NCBI RefSeq assembly: GCF_002482385.1
Contig: NZ_DLFW01000005.1
Span: 1 to 16,214 of the forward strand
Source: Dysgonomonas sp. UBA7710
Lineage (GTDB): Bacteria; Bacteroidota; Bacteroidia; Bacteroidales; Dysgonomonadaceae
Direction of reading: 5' to 3'
Length of the DNA: 16,214 nucleotides
Shown: one piece after another, positions 1 to 7,699 of the stretch
Numbering within the stretch: the stretch's first letter is position 1
How the letters are laid out: each line of letters starts with the position of its first letter
Notes under the pieces: model-generated
Seen by the model: the letters and a program-made list of their open reading frames with translations, nothing else
Told to the model about the DNA's origin: nothing
The model's database searches: none
Translations under genes and position numbers: made by a program

Positions 1-176
1 CTTTGCGCCTTTGCGTCTTTGCGTGATACAAAACAGGGCACCAGCCAACCCGTAACTCGTAACTCTTAAAAAAGGTAACACTTTTTTCAGTGAACAGTTA
101 TCAGTCATCAGTTAACAACTCGTATCTCGTATCTTGTCTACTTGTAACTATTCCCAAAAAAGTAACAAAGGTTACA
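1..176. repeat. Left copy of 176-bp terminal inverted repeat
   Basis: Read on the plus strand this segment matches the reverse complement of 16039-16214 with mismatches only at positions 40, 156 and 173. The match begins at the very first base of the window, so the repeat may extend further out. Past 176 the two copies diverge. It has no ORF. Internally it is made of short reiterations: CTTTGCGC/CTTTGCGT octamers at 1-24, CGTAACT twice at 51-64, four CAGTNAN heptamers at 88-115 and CGTATCT twice at 121-134. Whether it is a dispersed intergenic repeat, the end of an island or an inversion site cannot be decided from one window. Confidence 0.95.
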
Positions 177-210
177 TTTTTTCTACTTATTACTTTTTAC
201 CCTCATTGTA

Positions 211-240
211 ATTCCCCCTTGGGGGATTTAGGGGGCTTGT
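211..240. repeat. G-rich palindromic (REP-like) repeat, copy A
   Basis: A run of five C is followed by two runs of five G separated by ATTTA (ccccc at 214-218, ggggg at 221-225 and 231-235). The same C-run, G-run, short A/T spacer, G-run plan recurs at 12873-12913, 12953-12983 and 14310-14337, so it is a dispersed intergenic family. Similar elements are common in Bacteroidota intergenic DNA. Function unknown. Apart from this element and the flanking repeat and terminator, 177-330 shows nothing recognisable. Confidence 0.6.
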
Positions 241-330
241 TCAATCTTTCAAAGAACTCCGGCGACTAAAGATCCGTGATGTATAGATAAAGAAATCCCG
301 GGTTTATATAAACAACCTTATATCTCTTAT

Positions 331-366
331 AAAACAAATAACCCCAAGCCAAAGGCCTGAGGTTAT
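331..366 (-). terminator. Intrinsic terminator of the GH76-GH97 unit
   Basis: Read on the minus strand, an ATAACCTCAGGCC arm (354-366) pairs with GGCTTGGGGTTAT (338-350) around a TTT loop. This gives a 13-bp stem with two G-U wobbles, followed by the T-rich stretch TTGTTTT (331-337). It lies about 45 bp past the GH97 stop codon, as expected for the end of the two-gene glycosidase transcript. Confidence 0.85.
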
Positions 367-410
367 CTATCGTAAATAATAAAAGATTAACTGCTCTTTG
401 TTTTATAATC

Positions 411-2363
411 TTATTCTATAACGGCAGCAAAACCTCCGTTTCTTGCCATATTGATCTTAATTTTGTCTCCTGATTTTACGGTTGATGATTTCTTACGATA
501 ATCCATTGCCTGACGCCCCGCATTGATACCATCTTCAAATGATGTCATTGTATATGTTTTTCCGTTGTTGAGAAAACTCAGGTCCAGTTCAAACTCTCGG
601 GAGGTTTCTTTATTGTTAGTCATACCTCCGATATACCATTTATCTCCTTTACGCTTAGCTACAATGGTATATTCCCCTACCTGCGCAGCTAAAGCTTTAG
701 TTTCATCCCATGTAGTAGGCACCTGTGTGATAAACCGGGTGCAATCCTCGTTGCGGTAATATAAAGTAGGATTATCCGCTAACATTTGCAGCCCGCTTTC
801 GAAGATTACAAATAGCGCCAGCTGATAGGCGCGTGTTCCTATACTCGCAGAATTCGGCCTTTGTCCGCAATATACATTCGGTTGCATGCTTATCATAGCC
901 CCCGGTGTATAATCCATAGGCCCTACGGCATTACGCATAAACGGAAAGTAAACACTGTTGTCGGGAGTACAGCCGCCCATCTGTTCCATTCCTCTCACGC
1001 CCTCATAAGAGAGTACATTCGGATATTTATATTCCAGTCCTGCCGGTTTGAAAGAGCCGTGAAAATCGACAAGGATATTGTACTTCGCGGCCTCTTTAGC
1101 CACTCTTTCATAATAGTTTACCATCCATTGGTCGCTCCTGTCCATGAAATCGATCTTCACACCTTTTACACCCCATTCCTGAAATGTCCTGAATATCTCG
1201 AAATTGTTTTCTACAACCAGCCATGTAAGCCAGAGCACAATCCCTACATTCTTTTCTTTTCCGTATCGGATCAACTCATGCACATCTACTTTCGGATTCG
1301 GTGTGTAAGGATCGCGGGTACTCATTGCCCAGCCTTCATCCATAATAATATAAGGAATTCCGAATTCAGAAGCGAAATCTATATAATACTTATATGTTTC
1401 CAGATTGTAGCCCGCTACAAAATTTACATCCGGGCCATAAGGCGACGCATCGTTCCACCATTCCCAGCTTACCTGTCCCGGCTTAATCCACGATATGTCT
1501 TGCAACTGACTTTTGGTAGCAAGATTATATGTCATGGTGTTTTCTATCAGTTGCTTATCGTCTTTTGTTATCACAAAATAACGCCACGGGTAATTTCTTT
1601 TTCCAGACGTCTTGGCTATATAATCAGCTTCTTTTAGCAGCTTTACACTGCGGTCTCCATCGTCACCAAATTCGAGGGGGACTTTGGGAAATACCGATTG
1701 CATACCGTTAGTGCCTGTGCCTTTAAGAAACAGGCATGGATAGTCGGTCAGATCAGACTCCGAGATAAGTATTTTGTATTGTTTTTTTGTATCTATCAAT
1801 ACCGGAAGAACAGACATCTTATCCGTGGCTTTCCATTCTTGGCTTTCGATGTGTGTATAGGGTTCTTCATATGCAGTTTTGAAACTGCCCGGTTGTTGCA
1901 GATGCAGCAGGTAGCCGGCTGGGAAATTCACAACGAAGTCTTCACCCAATACTTCTACTTCTGTTTTCTTATTTGTGATAAAACGGTAAGCGATCCCATC
2001 ATTGTATGCACGGAATTCAACTGAGTAATCACCCTTGAATGTGAGCAGGAGCTGGTTATACTCATCCTTTACCGTTGAAAATTTCAATGGAACAACAGGT
2101 TTGCTTTCCGATTTTACCTGCGACCGCTTCTGATTCGATAGTTTGGGATTCTGTCCCAGTATTTCGTTTCTCAGGTTTAGTTGCAGATAATTATTTTTTA
2201 ATAATACATCATTGTTATAAGAAACATCATAATATATCTTATCGGATATATTAAAAGAAACTTTGAGCTCTCCGTTCGGAGAGGTTAGTTCTGTTTGTTT
2301 CTGTGCATGAATACACAATGCAAAACAATTCATGAATAAAACTGTGAGTAAAATCTTTTTCAT
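411..2363 (-). CDS. Glycoside hydrolase family 97, retaining (alpha-galactosidase-like) type
   Basis: 650-residue secreted glycosidase. A signal peptide covers about residues 1-20 (KK, hydrophobic core, AQ after HA). An N-terminal beta-sandwich (about 25-280) precedes a (beta/alpha)8 barrel (SWEWWND at 299-305, MDEGW at 341-345, KIDFMD at 403-408) and a C-terminal beta domain (about 560-650). This order and length fit GH97. In the family, inverting SusB-like alpha-glucosidases lack the aspartate nucleophile, whereas retaining alpha-galactosidases have an Asp in the barrel and a Glu acid/base. Here Asp405 in KIDF and Glu454 in SYEG are in the matching places, which favours the retaining, alpha-galactosidase-like branch. 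It is the second gene after GH76, 136 bp downstream of it, and ends at a strong terminator. Substrate is inferred only. Confidence 0.9.
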   Translation of the reverse strand: MKKILLTVLFMNCFALCIHAQKQTELTSPNGELKVSFNISDKIYYDVSYNNDVLLKNNYLQLNLRNEILGQNPKLSNQKRSQVKSESKPVVPLKFSTVKDEYNQLLLTFKGDYSVEFRAYNDGIAYRFITNKKTEVEVLGEDFVVNFPAGYLLHLQQPGSFKTAYEEPYTHIESQEWKATDKMSVLPVLIDTKKQYKILISESDLTDYPCLFLKGTGTNGMQSVFPKVPLEFGDDGDRSVKLLKEADYIAKTSGKRNYPWRYFVITKDDKQLIENTMTYNLATKSQLQDISWIKPGQVSWEWWNDASPYGPDVNFVAGYNLETYKYYIDFASEFGIPYIIMDEGWAMSTRDPYTPNPKVDVHELIRYGKEKNVGIVLWLTWLVVENNFEIFRTFQEWGVKGVKIDFMDRSDQWMVNYYERVAKEAAKYNILVDFHGSFKPAGLEYKYPNVLSYEGVRGMEQMGGCTPDNSVYFPFMRNAVGPMDYTPGAMISMQPNVYCGQRPNSASIGTRAYQLALFVIFESGLQMLADNPTLYYRNEDCTRFITQVPTTWDETKALAAQVGEYTIVAKRKGDKWYIGGMTNNKETSREFELDLSFLNNGKTYTMTSFEDGINAGRQAMDYRKKSSTVKSGDKIKINMARNGGFAAVIE

Positions 2364-2445
2364 TCTGGTCGTTAAATTATAAGGGGTGTTATTGAGTTAT
2401 AAGTCATAAATTAAGAATTATAAGTTACATGCCACTCACACTACT

Positions 2446-2501
2446 CTTCATTCTTCATTCTTCATTCTTCATTCTTAATTCTTCATTCTTCATTCTTAAT
2501 T
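2446..2501. repeat. Heptanucleotide tandem array, eight 7-bp units
   Basis: Eight units in exact 7-bp register: CTTCATT four times, CTTAATT, CTTCATT twice, CTTAATT. The last two bases overlap the TAA stop codon of the GH76 gene (2500-2502), and the array fills much of the gap to GH97. An opposite-orientation AATTAAG unit lies at 2409-2415, so a partial hairpin is possible in RNA. Such short arrays can change length by strand slippage; here that would change only the spacer between two co-oriented genes. Confidence 0.9.
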
Positions 2502-3690
2502 ATTTTATAGCTCCTATTCGTGCATACATTTCAACCATGGCCGCCTGTGTCAACAACCATTTCTTGTCATCCTTCTTTTTTCCGCTCCAGTCTGTATTAA
2601 AAAGTCCGTTATCATCGCGGGTGTGTGTCCATGCATAGTCCAGATTCTTGCCGAAGGCATCTATATAGGTCTTGTTGTTATCCAGATTATATAGTTCTAT
2701 AAAACCTCTTAGCATAACGGCTATAAACCACACATCACCTTTTTTTAGTAATTTGAATTGTTCGCCGCTTGGTGCAGTGAAGTCAGCAAAGAAGTGATTG
2801 TAGCACGACCCGGCTATATTCTGAGCTTCGGAGAGGTAGGCTTCATCCTTTGTTAACTTGTATAAGAGTGCCGCAGATTGCATCATTTGCCCGCTGTTGT
2901 AGGCATATTTGGCTTCGCCTATTTTTCCATCCAGTCTTACATTGTCATAGTAAAGATAGTCAGATGTATCCTGTAAATGTTTTTTTGTCCAGTCATACAA
3001 GTCTTTTCCCAAGTGGAAATATGTGCTGTCTTTTGTGGCTTCAAAGAGCTTTAATGCAAAGACAGAACCCGGGGCGTTCGAACAGGTATTTTTAGATTCT
3101 TTTTTCTGTTCGCACCAATAAATGCCGCCGTCCAGTTTATCGTCGATACCACTGGCAACAAAAGTCCAGATCAGTTTTGCCTTGTCAAGGTATTTCGGCT
3201 CGTTGGTCATCATGTAAGTGTCTGTAAAGTCAATACCCAACCATACATTATCATCATAGAAGCGATCGGACTGCGGAGCTGTGTTTATATATGAAGCATA
3301 TCCCGGAGGATTCCGTTTCAGATCGAAATACTCTTCCAGTCCCGGAAGCACTTTTTTGTCTAGTATCTGCTGATATTTTTTATCCTTTGTGGCTTCAAAT
3401 AGTGCATTCACAGCCGAGAATGTTCCCGAATAGGGCCACAGATAAGAATATTGATTGGGTGTATTGGCCTGTTCTGATGAAGCCAGATACGTGGCAGTGT
3501 ATGCTTCGTCGAACGGATAATTTTCCCGTAACAGGCTGGTATTGGGAGCCGAATAGTTCCGGTAGAGAGAGTCCAGTGTGATTTGCGCTCTCTCCTGATT
3601 CGAGAGGGTGTTTGATACTTCCTTTTTATTGCAGTTGCTAAAAGCGCAGATGCTGATGATTAAGCTAAAAAAAATGTATGTCCTTTTCAT
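2500..3690 (-). CDS. Glycoside hydrolase family 76 (alpha-1,6-mannanase-like)
   Basis: 396-residue exported protein, probably a hydrolase of alpha-1,6-mannosidic linkages. The N-terminus has a hydrophobic segment (6-18) and a cysteine at 20 (FSNC), so it may be a lipoprotein, although Asn at -1 is unusual; Cys15 is another candidate. The body is rich in helices of the (alpha/alpha)6 type. Residues 143-154 (RFYDDNVWLGID) carry the Asp146-Asp147 pair that is catalytic in GH76, with WPYSG at 85-89 and the GGIYWCEQ segment also typical of the family. It is the first gene of a minus-strand pair with GH97. No SusC/SusD pair lies beside it. The stop codon TAA overlaps the edge of a heptamer array, so the last codons abut repeat DNA. 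Confidence 0.87.
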   Translation of the reverse strand: MKRTYIFFSLIISICAFSNCNKKEVSNTLSNQERAQITLDSLYRNYSAPNTSLLRENYPFDEAYTATYLASSEQANTPNQYSYLWPYSGTFSAVNALFEATKDKKYQQILDKKVLPGLEEYFDLKRNPPGYASYINTAPQSDRFYDDNVWLGIDFTDTYMMTNEPKYLDKAKLIWTFVASGIDDKLDGGIYWCEQKKESKNTCSNAPGSVFALKLFEATKDSTYFHLGKDLYDWTKKHLQDTSDYLYYDNVRLDGKIGEAKYAYNSGQMMQSAALLYKLTKDEAYLSEAQNIAGSCYNHFFADFTAPSGEQFKLLKKGDVWFIAVMLRGFIELYNLDNNKTYIDAFGKNLDYAWTHTRDDNGLFNTDWSGKKKDDKKWLLTQAAMVEMYARIGAIK

Positions 3691-4084
3691 TTACTTATTT
3701 TTGTTTCTTGAAATATTTTGTTCAATAGGTTTTGCATATCTAAGGATATGACATTGGTTTATTCCTATTTTTTTATACAAAGGTGAAATAATGCTATAAA
3801 AACCGAAACTGGCCTAAGCACAGGTATTAAATGTTAATCGTTAATTTTCGGGCACTTATTTGCAAAATGATGCATACCGGCAAATATATTCTTTAAATAT
3901 ATAAACAGATAAGTATGATGATGACAAATAGATTGCAATAATACTAAAATTATGTGATATCTGCAAAAGAATGTTTTTGTTAAAGTTATCCCTATCAAGC
4001 CTGTTAATCTGGAATTTGAGAAGTCGCAAAAGTTTTGTTCCGAGATAGTATTTTCCTATTATATTGTTCTCCTTGTAACCTTTT
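3691..4084. other. Gene-free stretch upstream of GH76 and downstream of the HTH regulator
   Basis: AT-rich 394-bp gap with no convincing ORF. It must hold the GH76 promoter, but I see no clean TAnnTTTG box with a partner at the right distance (TATATTTG on the minus strand at 3881-3888 is the best match and lacks a -33 partner). Two small inverted repeats are visible: CATATC/GATATG with a 4-base loop (3735-3750) and ATTTGC/GCAAAT spaced 16 bases (3858-3885). Either could be an operator or a leader hairpin. No strong intrinsic terminator for the regulator gene was found. Confidence 0.5.
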
Positions 4085-5056
4085 TCAATCAGAGATCATG
4101 GCCTCTATATGTTCTCTTTGGGTATTCAGAAATTCGGCCTGTAGGAGTTCGTTGGACTTTGTTATCAGAGTGGAATATTTCATTAACGATTCTAGCCATT
4201 TTTTCTGGATAGCACAGGCTTCATGATTGAATACCATTATGGGGTTTACTGTATACACCCAGAACTGTGAGCATACGTTCCCGTCGTATTCAAGATAAGA
4301 ATAATTAGATTCGATGTTTAGTGCTGATAGATATATAAGCATATTTACGCCTGTCTTGTTTGTCCCGGTTTGTAATATCTGCTCCAGTTCGTTGACTATT
4401 TGTCGCAACTCTTCCTGCATTGCTTTCAATTCCTCTTTGTCTACAAGGTTCCTTCTATAATAATATAACATTTCGTCTATTAAAGATGAAAATACATTTT
4501 TATCTATGATTAAGGTTATATTCTTTAACCTCAGATAATTGTATGCATATTTTTTGTAGTCTGCATTCAGTTGGGATGGGACTTTTAATTCCGAAAAGTA
4601 GAAATTGAGAGGCACATTATGAGTTTGATGCACCCATTTGAAATATCTGAATTTTTTGATATATTCATAATTCGCTGTCAGAACAATGGATACTCTGTTA
4701 TTTGCAATAATCACTTCAGATGATTTTGCTTTCCGTATCTTCTCATAAATACTGTTAATATTGTTTATTATCTGCGAATAAGATTCTGTGGCTTCCAGAT
4801 TCTTGCTTACATTCAAATCAAAAAAGGCACGTTTTTTACTGCTCTGTCCTACTAATTCATCGAGGGACAACCCAAGTTTAGCAGATATTCTTGCAGCTTC
4901 CTCCAGTGTAAGAGGTATGTCTCCTCTAACTCTGCGATAAGCAGATTCTCTGCTTATATCCAGCATATCCATCAGGAACGGAACTGCTTTTTGGTTCTCG
5001 GGCATATAGTCTTTTATAGCAGCGATAAGTTTGTCGCTAAGTAATATATTTTTCAT
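4085..5056 (-). CDS. HTH (Cro/XRE-like) transcriptional regulator with unrecognised C-terminal domain
   Basis: 323 residues. The N-terminal part (about 20-70) looks like a Cro/XRE-type helix-turn-helix: MLDISRESAYRRVRG (31-45) supplies the turn and recognition helix, followed by LTLEEAARISAKLGLSLDEL (49-68), the usual last two helices. There is no signal peptide or membrane segment, so it should act in the cytoplasm on DNA. Residues 75-323 form a mixed helical region rich in Tyr, Asn and Ile with a probable coiled segment around 205-230 (KEELKAMQEELRQIVNELEQ). I do not recognise this domain; it may bind a ligand or dimerise. The gene is divergent from the TonB-dependent receptor across a 284-bp gap with inverted repeats, so control of that receptor is the natural inference. 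Its own target and inducer are unknown. Confidence 0.8.
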   Translation of the reverse strand: MKNILLSDKLIAAIKDYMPENQKAVPFLMDMLDISRESAYRRVRGDIPLTLEEAARISAKLGLSLDELVGQSSKKRAFFDLNVSKNLEATESYSQIINNINSIYEKIRKAKSSEVIIANNRVSIVLTANYEYIKKFRYFKWVHQTHNVPLNFYFSELKVPSQLNADYKKYAYNYLRLKNITLIIDKNVFSSLIDEMLYYYRRNLVDKEELKAMQEELRQIVNELEQILQTGTNKTGVNMLIYLSALNIESNYSYLEYDGNVCSQFWVYTVNPIMVFNHEACAIQKKWLESLMKYSTLITKSNELLQAEFLNTQREHIEAMISD

Positions 5057-5169
5057 AATGTTTTCTTGTATGAGATAATAACCCGTTTTCAGATAAAATG
5101 TTTTGAGAATCGTTAAAATAAATGGATCGACAAAAACTCTATTATATATTGTGTAAACAAAGATGTAGA

Positions 5170-5183
5170 AAATTCATGAATTT
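5170..5183. promoter_or_regulatory. 14-bp perfect palindrome in the divergent intergenic region
   Basis: AAATTCATGAATTT is its own reverse complement. It lies between the regulator start and the receptor promoter, about 115 bp upstream of the regulator gene, and could be an operator. AT-rich palindromes also occur by chance, so this is weak. Confidence 0.3.
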
Positions 5184-5269
5184 ATTTATACTGGGGACTA
5201 TTTGTTTTTCAAAAAAAATATGCAAAAAGAGTAGGTGAGCAACCGGGATTTTTTATTGATGTTGCATCA

Positions 5270-5289
5270 AATCACTACATCTAGTGATT
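5270..5289. promoter_or_regulatory. Candidate operator: AATCACT/AGTGATT inverted repeat
   Basis: Two perfect 7-bp arms (5270-5276 and 5283-5289) flank a 6-base centre. The site ends two bases before the candidate -33 element of the receptor promoter, a usual place for a regulator site. A shorter GATG/CATC pair lies just upstream (5258-5268). The divergently encoded HTH protein is the obvious candidate ligand; this is inference. Confidence 0.45.
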
Positions 5290-5290
5290 G

Positions 5291-5318
5291 TTGAAAATAA
5301 AGAGAATATATTACTTTG
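5291..5318 (+). promoter_or_regulatory. Candidate promoter of the TonB-dependent receptor gene
   Basis: TTACTTTG at 5311-5318 differs by one base from the Bacteroidota -7 consensus TAnnTTTG. A TTG at 5291-5293 is 17 bases upstream, close to the expected -33 spacing. Transcription would start near 5324, leaving a leader of roughly 17 bases to the first ATG. Confidence 0.4.
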
Positions 5319-5340
5319 TGCATTCCAATAAATATTATTT

Positions 5341-7629
5341 ATGAGACGATATTCCTATATGAAAAATACATTGTTGATAATGTTGCTGTTTGTATCTGTA
5401 ATTCCTGTTTTTGCAAAAGATGAATTGCCAAAAGATACATTGTATACAGAGTTGAAAAATGACATAGTTATACTTTCTACAACAAAGGAAACCAACAGCC
5501 TGAAATCTTTGCCGGCGGCAGTTTCGGTTTTCTCTCCAAAGAATCTCGATGCTCTGCAGGTACATTCCTTAAAAGACCTGAGTGCCATTGTACCTAACTA
5601 TTTCGCTGCCGATTACGGTTCCAAAATGACAGCACCGGTTTATATACGGGGAATAGGCGCACGGTCCGGTGACCAGACAGTGAGCATGTATGTGGATAAT
5701 ATTCCTTACTTCAATACAACCTCTTTCGATACCGAATTATTTGATATCCAGCGTGTCGAAGTCCTCAGAGGTACACAGGGCACACTATACGGACGTAATG
5801 CAATGGGGGGTATTATGAATATTTATACCTATTCACCGTTGACGTATGAAGGTACAAGTGTTAAGATAGGAGGTGGAAATTATGGACTGTTTACTGCTAA
5901 TGCATCCCATTATCAGAGACTAAACAGTAAAATGAGATTCTCTGCCGGAGCATATTACAGACAGGATAACGGGTATTTCACGAATCTATATACGGGCAAG
6001 AAGGCTGATGACCTTAAAAATGCAGGAGGCCGCGCTAAGTTTGTTTGGGATATAACCCCACGTCTTTCATTGAATTACAGTTTGAGCTTCGATTATGTAG
6101 ATCAGGGGGCTTTTCCTTATGCGAATGTAGCCACAGGGGATATAAATTATGATTCGGAAGGCTATTACAAGCGAAGGCTTGTGACAAACGGACTGGCTCT
6201 GAAATATACGGGCAACAACTACGAGATAAATTCCACAACCGGATATCAATACCTGAATGATGAAATGAATATGGATCAGGATTATACACCTTTGTCCCTT
6301 TTTCAGATAAACCAGCGTCAGCGCCAGAATTCATTGAGTCAGGAAGTCACTGTAAAATCGGTGAGTGCTTCCGATTATCAGTGGTCGTTCGGCGGATATG
6401 GTTTTTACGATTACCTGCACAATACACCTCCCGTCTATATGATGAAAGACGGGATAAAGCGTTTTCTGCAAGACCCACTGACAAACGCGGGGGCACCCAT
6501 TACTTTTACCGATAATCAAATTGATCTGAATGGTGAGTACAAGCGCCCTATTTACGGATTGGCCGCTTTTCATCAATCGACATTCAATAACCTGTTCGGA
6601 CTTAAAGGTTTTTCTGTCACGTTGGGGTTACGCCTCGATTATGAAAAGACAAAACTGGATTATAATGCCTATACTTCTGCCGGATTTGATATAAATACAG
6701 GGCCGGGCAGGCCTGTTATGTCGCACAGGGTTGATACAGCAGTAGTAGGAAGTTCCTCTTCCGATTATCTGGAATTGCTGCCGAAAGGAGTGCTGAAATA
6801 CCAGTTCAACCCCGATTCATATGTGTATGCATCGGCCTCCAGAGGCTATAAAGCAGGCGGGCACAATATTCAGATATTTGCAGATTTGCTACAAGAGGCA
6901 CTTGAGGCGAAGATGAAAAACAGCATGCCGGGAAGCCAGCCTTCGGAAGATAATACTCCGATAAATGAGCGTATCTCATATGACCCTGAGTATAGCTGGA
7001 ATTACGAATTGGGAGGACAGGCCGATATAATCAGTAATACCTTATCCGCCAACATTGCCCTGTATTATATGGATGTCCGCGACGTACAGATCACCCAGTT
7101 TATAAAGACCGGGGGCGGACGTATGGTAAGCAATGCCGGTAAGGCAGAAAGTAAGGGACTGGAAGTAGGAATAAAAGCCCGCCCGTGCAATGGTTTCTAT
7201 CTTTATGCAAGCTACGGATTAGCCGATGCCACATTCAGGGATTATAAAGTAAGGGATAAAGAAGGGACTGTTATCCACGATTATACAGGAAATCATATTC
7301 CTTTTGCTCCGGGTTCCACATTTAGCATAGGCGGCAGTATTTCTTACGATTTCAAACATAATACGATCCTTGACAGGATCACATTCGATACTAATTTCGC
7401 CGGTGTGGGCAAAGTGTACTGGGCCGAGGATAATAATATGTCGCAGGGCTTCTACGGTACGTTGAACGCTCATCTGGCGTTGGATAAGAGTATATTTACA
7501 CTCGAATTGTGGGGGAAGAATATCCTCGACAGGGATTATAATACATTCCTGTTCGAATCTATGGGCGACTATTTTGCACAAAAAGGAAAGCCGATGCGCT
7601 GGGGGGCGTCGCTGAAAATTACATTGTAA
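5341..7629 (+). CDS. TonB-dependent outer-membrane receptor (not SusC type)
   Basis: 762-residue outer-membrane receptor. After a signal peptide (ending near VFA, about residue 25) comes a TonB-box-like DIVILST (about 46-52), a plug domain (about 58-170, with YIRGIG, YVDNIPY and the RVEVLRGTQGTLYGRNAMGG signature), and a 22-strand-type barrel of alternating aromatic beta strands to the C-terminus. It lacks the carboxypeptidase-regulatory-like N-terminal domain typical of SusC and there is no SusD gene beside it, so it resembles siderophore or cofactor receptors more than SusC. The substrate cannot be read from sequence. Met7 (position 5359, MKNTLL) is an equally good start and gives a more canonical signal peptide. 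I kept the first ATG because an A-rich leader precedes it. The gene stands alone on the plus strand, divergent from the HTH gene, and ends at a hairpin terminator. Confidence 0.92.
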   Translation: MRRYSYMKNTLLIMLLFVSVIPVFAKDELPKDTLYTELKNDIVILSTTKETNSLKSLPAAVSVFSPKNLDALQVHSLKDLSAIVPNYFAADYGSKMTAPVYIRGIGARSGDQTVSMYVDNIPYFNTTSFDTELFDIQRVEVLRGTQGTLYGRNAMGGIMNIYTYSPLTYEGTSVKIGGGNYGLFTANASHYQRLNSKMRFSAGAYYRQDNGYFTNLYTGKKADDLKNAGGRAKFVWDITPRLSLNYSLSFDYVDQGAFPYANVATGDINYDSEGYYKRRLVTNGLALKYTGNNYEINSTTGYQYLNDEMNMDQDYTPLSLFQINQRQRQNSLSQEVTVKSVSASDYQWSFGGYGFYDYLHNTPPVYMMKDGIKRFLQDPLTNAGAPITFTDNQIDLNGEYKRPIYGLAAFHQSTFNNLFGLKGFSVTLGLRLDYEKTKLDYNAYTSAGFDINTGPGRPVMSHRVDTAVVGSSSSDYLELLPKGVLKYQFNPDSYVYASASRGYKAGGHNIQIFADLLQEALEAKMKNSMPGSQPSEDNTPINERISYDPEYSWNYELGGQADIISNTLSANIALYYMDVRDVQITQFIKTGGGRMVSNAGKAESKGLEVGIKARPCNGFYLYASYGLADATFRDYKVRDKEGTVIHDYTGNHIPFAPGSTFSIGGSISYDFKHNTILDRITFDTNFAGVGKVYWAEDNNMSQGFYGTLNAHLALDKSIFTLELWGKNILDRDYNTFLFESMGDYFAQKGKPMRWGASLKITL

Positions 7630-7641
7630 TTCTTGCCTTTA

Positions 7642-7684
7642 TATAATAAGAAAAGTGCCTTTTTGAGGCACTTTTCTTATTATA
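7642..7684. terminator. Bidirectional intrinsic terminator between the receptor and rhaD
   Basis: A perfect 19-bp stem (7642-7660 with 7666-7684) encloses a TTTTG loop. The arms contain AAGTGCCT and AGGCACTT, with A/T-rich outer ends that act as T tracts in both directions. It lies between two convergent stop codons (7629 on plus, 7700 on minus) and would end both transcripts. Confidence 0.92.
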
Positions 7685-7699
7685 CATGCATTGAATTCT

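Noticed and set aside
1..176. Retron or diversity-generating retroelement template
   Set aside because: There is no reverse transcriptase gene in the window and no variable-region copy inside any coding sequence.
861..1637. Plus-strand open frame of 258 codons opposite the GH97 gene
   Set aside because: It lies wholly within a clear GH97 coding region on the other strand, its product has no recognisable domain and is rich in His, Arg and Tyr without pattern; it is a shadow frame.
2446..2501. Possible CRISPR array
   Set aside because: Units are 7 bp and contiguous with no unique spacers, and no cas genes are present.
4085..5056. AraC-type RhaR activator
   Set aside because: The helix-turn-helix is N-terminal and single, followed by an unrelated domain; AraC proteins carry two C-terminal HTH motifs. 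It is also separated from the rha operon by the receptor gene and a terminator.
411..7629. A canonical SusC/SusD polysaccharide utilisation locus
   Set aside because: The receptor lacks the SusC N-terminal domain, no SusD-like lipoprotein is present, and the glycosidases are in a separate oppositely oriented unit.
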